NCBI GenBank assembly: GCA_016192135.1
Contig: JACPUR010000007.1
Location: forward strand, 1-53,800
Length of the DNA: 53,800 nt
Direction of reading: 5' to 3'
Origin: Candidatus Tectomicrobia bacterium
Lineage (GTDB): Bacteria > UBA8248
The translations under genes were made by a program, and so were the position numbers. The notes under the pieces were generated by a model. It did no database searches, had not been told where the DNA came from, and saw only the letters and a list, made by a program, of their open reading frames with translations. Numbering within the stretch: position 1 is the stretch's first letter; every line of letters starts with the position of its first letter. Shown here one piece after another: positions 15,228 to 22,388 of the stretch.

Positions 15228-15259
15228 CCCCGACACGCTAGTAACGGTTAATAACGGAT

Positions 15260-15292
15260 ATTGAGGGGAAAAGCGCATCAAAAAACAGGAGG
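15260..15292 (+). repeat. 33-base direct repeat, copy 2
   Basis: Matches copy 1 at 15195-15227 except T to C before AGGAGG. The two are separated by 32 bases of AT-richer sequence containing TAACGGTTAATAACGG. Confidence 0.9.
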
Positions 15293-15311
15293 GGCGGTCG
15301 ACTGTATCCTT

Positions 15312-16100
15312 TTACAGCAGGGTGCCCCTGAGCACCGTCACGGCCTGGCCCCCGAGGAGGACGCGCTCGCCCATCACCGTGACCCGCACCACCCCTCCCC
15401 GCGCCGAGGCCTGGAAGCCGGTCATCTCGGTCTTCTTCAGGCGCTTCCCCCAGAAGGGCCCCAGGCAGCAGTGGGCCGAGCCGGTGACGGGGTCCTCCTC
15501 GATGCCGGAGCCGGGGGCGAAGAAGCGCGAGACGAAGTCGTACTTGGGCCTCTCGGAGCGGCAGGTGACGATCACCCCGCGCACGGGCAGGGCCCGGAGG
15601 AGGGCGTGGTCCGGCGCGAGGGCCCGCAGGGTCTCCTCGGAGTCCACCTCGACCAGGAAGTCGAACCGGCTCCTCCCCACGTACCTCGGCGTGGCGCCCA
15701 GCGCCTCGGCCAGTCCCTCCGGCGGCTGGGCGGGCTCCTCGCGGGTGGCCGGGAAGTCCATCTCGATCCAGTCCCCGGCGCGGCGGCAGGCGAGCGGGCC
15801 GCTCTTCGTGTGGAAGCGGATCTCCTCGGAGGGCTTCTGGAGGCCCTCCTCCCAGAGCACGTGGGCGCTGGCGAGGGTGGCGTGGCCGCACAGGGCGATC
15901 TCGACGGTGGGGGTGAACCAGCGGAGGCCCCAGCCGTCCGGGCGCTTCGCGAGGAAGGCGGTTTCCGAGAGATTCATCTCGCGGGCGACGCGCTGCATCC
16001 ACTCCGGGTCGGCCGGGGCGCCGAGGAGGCAGACGGCGGCCGGGTTCCCCGCGAAGGGGACGGCCGTGAAGGCGTCGACCTGGAGGAGGGGACAGGGCAT
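15312..16100 (-). CDS. PhzF-family isomerase-like protein
   Basis: Protein of 262 residues with the PhzF/diaminopimelate-epimerase-like fold: QVDAFTAVPFAGNPAAVCLL at the N-terminus, the catalytic Glu in NLSETAFL, the ALCGHATLASAHVL segment, and GIEEDPVTGSAHCCLGPFW in the second half. The family includes PhzF of phenazine synthesis, but most members are of unknown function and no phenazine genes are near. It follows the MOSC gene by three bases on the minus strand, so the two are co-transcribed with the selenoprotein gene. Confidence 0.9.
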   Translation of the reverse strand: MPCPLLQVDAFTAVPFAGNPAAVCLLGAPADPEWMQRVAREMNLSETAFLAKRPDGWGLRWFTPTVEIALCGHATLASAHVLWEEGLQKPSEEIRFHTKSGPLACRRAGDWIEMDFPATREEPAQPPEGLAEALGATPRYVGRSRFDFLVEVDSEETLRALAPDHALLRALPVRGVIVTCRSERPKYDFVSRFFAPGSGIEEDPVTGSAHCCLGPFWGKRLKKTEMTGFQASARGGVVRVTVMGERVLLGGQAVTVLRGTLL

Positions 16101-16103
16101 GCG

Positions 16104-16583
16104 TCAGGCCTCTTCCACCGGGTCGCCCCGGCGGATGGTCCCGCCCTCGAGGATCTCGGCGTTCAGGCCCGAGCGATCCTCGAGCGCCGCCTTGAGGCCG
16201 GAAATTCCTATGAGACCCTCGAGGTGGAGGCAGGGCTGGTTGATGCGCACCCCGCGCAGGAGGGCCCCCCCGATGCGGAAGGGCCTGCCCACGAGGCGCC
16301 CGAGGTCCACGCCCCGGGTGACGAGGTTGCGGCGGCTGTGCTCCGGGCGGAGCGCGATGCCGCTGTCGCGGGCCATGGCCTCGAGGGCCTCGGCCGAGAT
16401 CAGGGTGATCTGGCAGCCCGGGTCGGAGGAGGAGTGGGTGCCCGCGCCCTCGGAGTAGCGGTCCCCCCGCAGCCCCCTGCCCACCAGGGCCTCGGCCGCG
16501 AGGACGCCCTCCATGGGCTCCTTGCCGATCGAGGCGAGGAAGATGCCCTCCACCACGCCCTGGGCCGCCGCGTTCCGGGCCAT
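16104..16583 (-). CDS. MOSC-domain protein
   Basis: Stand-alone MOSC domain of 159 residues, related to the C-terminal domain of molybdenum cofactor sulfurase. It shows ALVGRGLRGDRYSEG near residue 32-46, the ITLISAEALEAM strand-helix and a conserved Cys in NQPCLHLEGL. Such proteins are thought to handle a sulfur or metal-sulfur transfer at the cysteine. The ATG at 16583 has AGGAGGA seven bases upstream, and that site overlaps the stop of the selenoprotein gene, so translation is coupled. Operon partners are SelW-like and PhzF-like proteins. Confidence 0.88.
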   Translation of the reverse strand: MARNAAAQGVVEGIFLASIGKEPMEGVLAAEALVGRGLRGDRYSEGAGTHSSSDPGCQITLISAEALEAMARDSGIALRPEHSRRNLVTRGVDLGRLVGRPFRIGGALLRGVRINQPCLHLEGLIGISGLKAALEDRSGLNAEILEGGTIRRGDPVEEA

Positions 16584-16595
16584 CGAATTGTCCTC

Positions 16596-16832
16596 CTAGA
16601 GGTGCTTCCGGATGAGCTTCTCCGCCTCCGACTCGCTCGGGAAGCGGTGGGTCTGGAGCTTCGAGTAGAGGAGCTTGCCCTCGAGGGTGAGCTCGAAGGC
16701 GCCCACGCGAAACTTGCCGCCCTCGTTCCCGGCAATCTCGAGCCGGGGGAACTTCCTCTTCAGCGCTTGAGCCAACTGCTCAAACTGGGGCTGGTAGTTT
16801 CACCTCTGGCAGTACTCGACGTGGAGCTTCAT
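16596..16832 (-). CDS. selW: SelW/Rdx-family selenoprotein with in-frame UGA
   Basis: Small thioredoxin-like redox protein of 78 residues, probably cytoplasmic. The frame opens at ATG 16832 (AGAGGA five bases upstream) and runs MKLHVEYCQR, then TGA at 16802-16800, then NYQPQFEQLAQALKRKF and on to TAG at 16598-16596. The TGA is exactly at the second position of the CxxC/CxxU redox motif (Cys8, Sec11), where SelW proteins carry selenocysteine. Downstream residues FELTLEGKLLYSKL and HRFPSESEA match the SelW C-terminal pattern, so the sequence after the TGA is plainly coding. A SECIS-like hairpin lies 16-33 bases beyond the UGA. Ordinary gene callers would truncate or miss it. It leads the selW-MOSC-phzF run. 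Confidence 0.88.
16761..16787 (-). promoter_or_regulatory. Bacterial SECIS-like element of selW
   Basis: In the mRNA, 17-22 bases after the UGA, UUGAGC pairs with GCUCAA around the 5-base loop AGUUG; outer CAG/CUG pairs extend it past an internal loop. The loop has G in its second position followed by U, and begins 22 bases after the UGA. This fits the loose bacterial SECIS consensus (small apical loop with an early G, about 16-37 bases from UGA), which SelB would recognise. Confidence 0.75.
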
Positions 16833-16909
16833 GCCGGTCCTCTCGCTGTGGAACGGGCGACGCCGCCGGAGCATCCTCGCACCCGGGGCGGAAGGAGGCA
16901 AGGGCGCTC

Positions 16910-17980
16910 CTAATGCCGGTGGCGGTGGTGCAGGTCAGGATAATGGGGATGGCTGTGGACGAGGGGTTCGTGGCGATGCGGGTGGCTGTGCGGCCCCCGG
17001 GGGTCCATGCCGGGCGGATGCCCGTGCTGGTGGTGCGCGTCGTGCTCGTGCCAGTGCTCGTGCTCCATCTCCCCGTGCGCGTGGGGATGTTCGTGGCGCT
17101 CGGTCAAGTGAAGCCATATCCCCCCGCCCATCAGAAGCGCCGCCGCGATGAACGAGGCCGAGAGAGGCTCCCGCAGGAGGAGAAGGGCCACGCCCGAACC
17201 GATGAAAGGGGCCAAGGAGAAATACGCCCCCGTCCTCGCGGTCCCGAGATGGCGCAACCCAAGGACGAAGAGGACGAGGCTCAGCCCATAGCCGAAGAAA
17301 CCCACGATGAGCGCGGAGGCGAGCGTTGTCAGCCCCGGAAGAGATGCGCCACTCCCCCAGGCAAGGCCCCCGTTCACCAATCCGGCCACGAGGCCCTTCA
17401 GGCAGGCGATCTGGACCGGGTCCCCGCCCGAGATACGTCCGGTGAGGTTGTTGTCGATCCCCCACGCAAGGCAGGCGCCCGCGATGGCGAGCGGCCCGGC
17501 CAGCCCGCCCCAGCCGGGCGCACCATCCCAGGAGAGGAGACATCCGCCGGCCACGATGGCCGCCATGCCCAGGGCGATTCGCCGGTCGAAGTTCTCCCGG
17601 AAGGCGAACCACGCCAGAAGCGCCGTGAACACTCCCTCCAGGTTGAGCAGCAGCGAAGCCGCCGAGGCAGGGGTGATGGACAGCCCCGCCATCAAGAGCA
17701 CCGGCCCCGCGATCCCTCCGCTCAGGATGGCGCCCCCGAGCCAGGGCAGGTCCGGCAGGCGCAGAGGGGCTTCTCTCGCCCCGCCCGTGCCGGACCGCAT
17801 GGTCCGGCCGAGCAGGACCATGCCCAGGCCTATTCCCGATCCGAGGTAGAAGAGCCCCGCCAGGAGATGGGGCGAAACGCTTCCCAGCAGGATTTTCGCG
17901 AGGGGAGTGCTCAGGCCGAACAGGAGGGCCGCGCCGACGGCGAAGGAGACTCCCTTCCGTTCAGCGGAAATCATCTCCAA
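16910..17980 (-). CDS. EamA/DMT-family transporter with His-rich C-terminal tail
   Basis: Inner-membrane transporter of 356 residues. Residues about 8-295 hold roughly ten membrane helices in two EamA halves (AVGAALLFGLSTPLAKILLG in the first, GFFGYGLSLVLFVLGLRHLG in the second). The last 61 residues contain 23 histidines (HEHPHAHGEMEHEHWH and so on), a feature of metal-handling proteins. Nickel, cobalt or zinc efflux is therefore more likely than metabolite export, but this is inference. The ATG at 17980 is used; an ATG two codons later is possible. The selenoprotein gene starts 77 bases downstream on the same strand. Confidence 0.87.
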   Translation of the reverse strand: MEMISAERKGVSFAVGAALLFGLSTPLAKILLGSVSPHLLAGLFYLGSGIGLGMVLLGRTMRSGTGGAREAPLRLPDLPWLGGAILSGGIAGPVLLMAGLSITPASAASLLLNLEGVFTALLAWFAFRENFDRRIALGMAAIVAGGCLLSWDGAPGWGGLAGPLAIAGACLAWGIDNNLTGRISGGDPVQIACLKGLVAGLVNGGLAWGSGASLPGLTTLASALIVGFFGYGLSLVLFVLGLRHLGTARTGAYFSLAPFIGSGVALLLLREPLSASFIAAALLMGGGIWLHLTERHEHPHAHGEMEHEHWHEHDAHHQHGHPPGMDPRGPHSHPHRHEPLVHSHPHYPDLHHRHRH

Positions 17981-18041
17981 GACGATTCTCCCGGCGGGGT
18001 CCTGGCGCGCGGCTCCAGTATATCCGTTTGGGCCGCCGCGC

Positions 18042-19244
18042 TCAGCGCTCCTCGGGGGGCTTGATGGCGCGGAACTCGCGCCAGAGGAGGTAGTTGTACG
18101 CCATGCGGATGCCGGCCGAGATGAAGAGCGGGGCCGAGAGGGAGACGAAGCCCATGAGGTAGCCCGAGAGGGAGGGTCCCGTCATCCGGGCCACCCCCCG
18201 GGCGAGGTTGGTCATCCCCGTCATGGCGGATCGCTCCCGGGGGCCCACGATGGCCACCATGTAGGAGTGCCGGGTGGGGACGTCCATCTGGGAGATGAAC
18301 TCCCGGAGGAGGTAGGTCGCCACCGCCACCTGGAACGAGGGGGCGAGGGGCAGCAGCACAAGGAGGAGGTTCGAGGGGAGCTGGGAGAAGACCATGGTGT
18401 TGAGGAGCCCGATGCGCCGGGAGATCCAGGCGGCGGCCATATAGGAGGAGGCGGAGAGCACATGGCTCGCCGCGAAGAGGACCCCGATGGCGCCCTCCTC
18501 CACCCCGAACCGGCGGAAGAACCAGTAGGCGAACAGCGCCCCCGGCATGAAAGCCCCGCCCACGCTGTCCAGGCCGGAGAGGGCGGCCAGCCGGAAGATG
18601 ATCCGCCGCGAGCGCGGGCTCACCCTCCAGCCCCACGCTCCGCCGGGGGCGGGCGCCTCCTCCACCGCCGGGGAGAGGCGCAGGAAAAGGAAGGCCGAGA
18701 GGAGGTTCATGGCCGGGTAGACGGCGAGCACCCAGCGGAAAGAGAGGGCCTCATCCATCCCCGCCCAGGCCCGCAGGAGGGGCGGCGCCCCGCCCAGGAG
18801 CGCCCCCAGGGCGTGGGCGGTGTCGAGGGCGATCCCGTGCCCGGCGTAGACGATGGTGCGCTTCTCGTCCGGCGCGGTCGAAGGGAGGATGGCCTGCTCG
18901 AGCGTGTAGATGGCGCCCCGGTCCATCCCCGAGCCGCTCAGCATCCCGAGGAAGGCGCCGAGCGCGATCGCGGGGAGCGAGCTCCCGGCGATCACCAGGG
19001 AGCTCCCCGCGAAGGCGAGAAGGGAGAGACCGGACAGCACCGCGCGGCGGCCCAGCCGGTCGGCGAAGAGGCCCACGAAGAGCATGGCCGCCGCCATCCC
19101 AGCCAGCCCCGAGGCGACGACCAGCCCCACCTGGAAGGCGCCGTGGCCCGTCTTCACCAGGTAGAGGGCGAGCAGGACGCTCGCCATGCCGATGCCCATG
19201 CTGCGCAGGAAGGCGGTGCAGTAGATGATCGTCCTATCGCGCAT
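18042..19244 (-). CDS. MFS transporter, last gene of the ChrB cluster
   Basis: Major facilitator protein of 400 residues with 12 predicted helices. The motif-A loop LFVGLFADRLGRRAVLSG follows helix 2, and SEGEF-like acidic loops are absent. It lies 48 bases after another MFS gene and may share its transcript, though the two are not close copies. The substrate is unknown; its place behind ChrB suggests oxyanion or metal-linked efflux. The ATG at 19244 opens RDRTIIYCTAFLRS, a normal first helix. Confidence 0.88.
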   Translation of the reverse strand: MRDRTIIYCTAFLRSMGIGMASVLLALYLVKTGHGAFQVGLVVASGLAGMAAAMLFVGLFADRLGRRAVLSGLSLLAFAGSSLVIAGSSLPAIALGAFLGMLSGSGMDRGAIYTLEQAILPSTAPDEKRTIVYAGHGIALDTAHALGALLGGAPPLLRAWAGMDEALSFRWVLAVYPAMNLLSAFLFLRLSPAVEEAPAPGGAWGWRVSPRSRRIIFRLAALSGLDSVGGAFMPGALFAYWFFRRFGVEEGAIGVLFAASHVLSASSYMAAAWISRRIGLLNTMVFSQLPSNLLLVLLPLAPSFQVAVATYLLREFISQMDVPTRHSYMVAIVGPRERSAMTGMTNLARGVARMTGPSLSGYLMGFVSLSAPLFISAGIRMAYNYLLWREFRAIKPPEER

Positions 19245-19292
19245 GAAACTCCCGGCCCGGGCGGACGCGGGGCGAGCCCGGCCGCCTTTTCG

Positions 19293-20483
19293 TCAAGCGG
19301 AGGGCCCCCCCGCCGGGGGGGCGGGATCCCGCACGGCGAGGGCGAAGACGGCCGCCGCTCCCAGCATGAGGAGGGCGATCAGGTCGAAGGCGCTCCCGTA
19401 CCCCATCCGGGCGATGAGGAAGCCGGCGAGGATGGGCCCCGCCGACTCCCCGATGTCCCAGATGGTGCCGAAGACGCCCATGGCCGAGCCCATCCGGCCC
19501 GCCTTCACGAGGTCCGCCACCAGGGCGGTGGTGCAGGGCGTCACGGCGGCCACGCCCAGCCCCAGCAGGAGGGAGAGCCCCATCAGGGGCCAGAACCCCG
19601 CCGCCCGGAAGAGGAGCGGGAGCACCGCGGCGCACAGCACCAGCCCGGCCAGGATGACCGGCTTGCGGCCCACCCGGTCCGAGAGCCCGCCCGTCAGCGG
19701 CTTGACCGCCGTCGCGGTGGCGAGCTTGACCCCAAGGACGAGGGCGATCTGGGCGTCGTTCAGCCCCTCCGCCTTGCCGTAGATCGGCAGGAAGCCCAGG
19801 AAGGCCCCGTAGCCCACGTACATCATAGCTTCGAGGGAGGACGCGATGAGGATGGGCGGGCTGGAGAGCACCTCGGCCACCCCCTCGCGGAAGCGGCGCG
19901 AGCGCGAGGAGAGGGTGTCCCCGGCCGGCTTCTCCTCCTCCCGCTCGGGCAGGCGCAGCACCATGAGGAGGGGGAGCACGCCCAGCGCCCCCACCAGGAG
20001 ATAGGTGGCGGTGTAGGAGCCCGCCGTGGCGAAGAGCACCAGCCCTCCGGCGAGCGGCCCCACGGTCGCCCCGATGTCGGTGGCCGAGGCGAACCAGCCC
20101 AGCTTGGCCCCCCTCCCCTCCTCCGCCAGGGAGGCCACGTAGGCCGAGGCGACCGGCGAGAAGATGGCGGTGGCGAAGCCGTGCAGGAAGCGCAGGAGGA
20201 GGAGCGAGTAGGGCCCCGTCACGAAGGGGTAAAGAAAGGGCGGAAGCGCGAAGAAGAGGCAGCCCAGGAGCATCATGCGCTTCTTTCCCAGCACGTCCGA
20301 GAGGGCGCCCGCCGGGAGCTTGACGAAGATGCCGGTGACGGTCGAGGCCGCCACGATGAGGCCCAGGAGCTCGGGGGCGGCCCCCAGGTCCTGGGCGAAG
20401 CGGGGCAGCACCGGGCTCCGCGCCATCTGGTAGCCCAGGCGGGAGACCATCCCCGCGAGCACGATGGCCATGAAGGGCTGCAT
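19293..20483 (-). CDS. MFS transporter, third gene of the ChrB cluster
   Basis: Major facilitator protein of 396 residues. Both half-molecule signature loops are visible: LPAGALSDVLGKKRMMLLG after helix 2 and GGLSDRVGRKPVILAG after helix 8. It starts three bases after the DUF2148 gene stop, so it is surely co-transcribed with it and ChrB. No ChrA chromate pump is present; one of these MFS proteins may take that role, which is inference from position only. Confidence 0.9.
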   Translation of the reverse strand: MQPFMAIVLAGMVSRLGYQMARSPVLPRFAQDLGAAPELLGLIVAASTVTGIFVKLPAGALSDVLGKKRMMLLGCLFFALPPFLYPFVTGPYSLLLLRFLHGFATAIFSPVASAYVASLAEEGRGAKLGWFASATDIGATVGPLAGGLVLFATAGSYTATYLLVGALGVLPLLMVLRLPEREEEKPAGDTLSSRSRRFREGVAEVLSSPPILIASSLEAMMYVGYGAFLGFLPIYGKAEGLNDAQIALVLGVKLATATAVKPLTGGLSDRVGRKPVILAGLVLCAAVLPLLFRAAGFWPLMGLSLLLGLGVAAVTPCTTALVADLVKAGRMGSAMGVFGTIWDIGESAGPILAGFLIARMGYGSAFDLIALLMLGAAAVFALAVRDPAPPAGGPSA

Positions 20484-20486
20484 GGC

Positions 20487-21194
20487 CTACTCCTCGGGCA
20501 CGTAATGGGGCAGGTGCTCCCACCGGCCCTGGGGCGTCTTGACCGGCCGGGTGCCCGTCCCGGGGAGGGAGCGCACCGGCTCGGCCTCGAAGTCCACGGG
20601 GGGCATCCGGTTGTCGAAGCCCGGGTTCTTGTGGGTCACGCTCAGGGAGAGCGCCACCGCCGCCTCGGCCTGGATCAGGCCGAGCTTGCGCGCGGCCACG
20701 GCGATGCGGGTCTGGCAGCGGCTGTCCACGTTATTCAGGCTCGCCGCCTTGGCCGCCGAGCCCACGGCGATCCCCAGGTCCACGTTCCGGAGGTTGCACT
20801 GGGGGCCCATGAACTCCAGGTCCGCGCTCCTCTCGCGCAGCGCCTTCGCCGCCTCCATGAACTCGGCGCAGGTGGCGTAGCCGCACATGCCGCAGTCGTA
20901 GATGGGGGGATACCAGTCCTTGAGCCCGATGAAGAGGACGGCGTCGATGCGCTCGGCCATGGCCGCGTCGCGGAACCAGATCTCCTGCCGCCGCTCCCGC
21001 CCCCGCGCCCGCATCCACTCGGCCAGGCGCTTGAGGGTGGGCTTGTCGTCCACGATGACGGTCTCGATGAAGAGGGGCCTCCCCTTGAGGAAGAGCTGCC
21101 CGCCCGACTTGGGCGCCGTCACCGCCGCCGCCGCGCACAGCTCGGCCACCGTCCGCACCGCGCCCGCCTTGATCCGCTCGATGCCGCTCAGCAT
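20487..21194 (-). CDS. DUF2148 ferredoxin-like protein
   Basis: Protein of 235 residues. The centre carries YDCGMCGYATCAEF, three cysteines in C-x2-C-x4-C spacing, followed about 30 residues later by GPQCNLRNVDLGIAVGSAA, so a [4Fe-4S] cluster is likely. This matches the DUF2148 family, often described as ferredoxin-domain proteins. It lies 27 bases after chrB and three bases before an MFS gene. A role in electron supply for reduction of chromate or another oxyanion is conceivable but unproven. Confidence 0.85.
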   Translation of the reverse strand: MLSGIERIKAGAVRTVAELCAAAAVTAPKSGGQLFLKGRPLFIETVIVDDKPTLKRLAEWMRARGRERRQEIWFRDAAMAERIDAVLFIGLKDWYPPIYDCGMCGYATCAEFMEAAKALRERSADLEFMGPQCNLRNVDLGIAVGSAAKAASLNNVDSRCQTRIAVAARKLGLIQAEAAVALSLSVTHKNPGFDNRMPPVDFEAEPVRSLPGTGTRPVKTPQGRWEHLPHYVPEE

Positions 21195-21221
21195 GAAGAC
21201 TCCTTTCTCCCCGCCCCGCCG

Positions 21222-22211
21222 TCACGGGGCGATGGGCTTCCCCTTGAAGTATGCGTACAGGCCGTCCAGTGCGGCCGCCGCGTTCTTGAGGCGATCCTCG
21301 TCGCCGGCTTGGCTCAGCGCGATGCCGTCGAAGAGGCGCGCCAGGCCGGGCGCCTCCTCGCGGCCGAACTTGCCGTCCTTCATGTCGATGTCGTGCACGA
21401 TCTCGGCGATGGTCCGAAGGGCCGGGTCGTCCAGTCCGGCGCCCTCCAGCAGGACCTCGAAGGTGCACAGGTCCCCCTCGTGCGTGAACTCGGCCTCGAA
21501 CATGTCGAAGCGGATCTCGCCCGGCCCGGGCGAATGGATATTGGAGGACACGAAGCGGAAGCGCGCATCGGGGTCGATGAAGCGCCGGATGAGCCAGGCG
21601 CTCGCCATCCGGTCCACGTGGACGTCCCGCCGCGTGACCCAAGTGCGGCCCTCGGCCCCTTCCAGGAGGTCCGCCCGCCGGCGGGCCGCCTCCGGCCCGG
21701 CCTCGGCCCGCCCGGCGGGGCGCAGCGCGCTTTCCAGGGCGGCCACCGCGCCCTCGGCGGTCTCCCGGCCCGGCGCCCCGAAGAAGTCCAGGGCCGCGAT
21801 CTCGTGGAGGCGCTTCCGCAGCCGGGCAAGTGCCGCGCCGTCGTTCTCGCGCTTGCCTCCCTCCCCTCCCGCGGCCAGGGCCTCCTGCGCCGCGCGGGCC
21901 TCCCGGGCGAGCTCGGCGTACTCGGCGCCCCGGGCCTCCTGGAAGAGCGCCCGCACCTCTTGGTCCGTCAGGCCGTCCACGAACTGCGCCTCGCAGAGGG
22001 AGGCTTCCCCTCCCCCCTGGACGATCTCCCGGACGACCCACTGGAAGTCCTCCGTGGTCTGGGCGGTCCGAGGGAGGACGTAGACCGAGTTCTTGATGGC
22101 CACCGACCCCAGGCCCTGCAGCCGGCGCCAAATCTTGACGCGGAAATAGGCAGGCGACGGCGGGATGCGATGGATGAGGAGAAGCCAATTGCCTTCCGCA
22201 GTCCGGTCCAT
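21222..22211 (-). CDS. chrB: ChrB-type chromate resistance protein
   Basis: Protein of 329 residues with the ChrB architecture: an N-terminal domain (WLLLIHRIPPSPAYFRVKIW, then GSVAIKNSVYVLP), a helical linker, and a C-terminal domain with TRRDVHVDRMASAWLIRRFI and the His/Asp-rich segment IAEIVHDIDMKDGKFG. In Ochrobactrum-type operons ChrB acts as a chromate-sensing regulator. The ATG at 22211 has AAGGAGG a few bases upstream, and a plausible promoter lies at 22236-22264. It is the first gene of chrB-DUF2148-MFS-MFS. Confidence 0.9.
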   Translation of the reverse strand: MDRTAEGNWLLLIHRIPPSPAYFRVKIWRRLQGLGSVAIKNSVYVLPRTAQTTEDFQWVVREIVQGGGEASLCEAQFVDGLTDQEVRALFQEARGAEYAELAREARAAQEALAAGGEGGKRENDGAALARLRKRLHEIAALDFFGAPGRETAEGAVAALESALRPAGRAEAGPEAARRRADLLEGAEGRTWVTRRDVHVDRMASAWLIRRFIDPDARFRFVSSNIHSPGPGEIRFDMFEAEFTHEGDLCTFEVLLEGAGLDDPALRTIAEIVHDIDMKDGKFGREEAPGLARLFDGIALSQAGDEDRLKNAAAALDGLYAYFKGKPIAP

Positions 22212-22235
22212 ACCACCTCCTTGCTTGATAGAACA

Positions 22236-22264
22236 ACTGTATCTTACCTATAAAGCAACTGCAA
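22236..22264 (-). promoter_or_regulatory. Candidate promoter of the chrB cluster
   Basis: On the minus strand TTGCAG (-35), 17 bases and TACAGT (-10) lie in a locally AT-rich stretch upstream of chrB. CAGTTG occurs twice, 16 bases apart, across the promoter, which could be an operator. Transcription would start about 18 bases before the ATG. Confidence 0.4.
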
Positions 22265-22388
22265 TATCATTTTTCCCGGATTCTCCGCGGAGGCGGCGCA
22301 AAGGAGACCCCGGCGTCCTTGACTGCCCCCCGGTTCGCGTCAATCATGGCCCTGGCCTTTCTTCGATAATTCCAATCCTGGAGGGAAA

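Larger units (their letters stand above)
14824..15311. other. Repeat-rich intergenic stretch without genes
   Basis: This gap of 488 bases contains palindromes at 14957-14996 and 15112-15140 and a pair of direct repeats at 15195 and 15260. I find no credible coding frame or RNA gene. Confidence 0.6.

Noticed and set aside
17907-22253. A 1448-codon open frame on the plus strand
   Set aside because: It is the antisense of the MFS, DUF2148 and ChrB genes, has a His/Arg/Gly/Pro-rich composition and no domains. In GC-rich DNA such frames stay open by chance.
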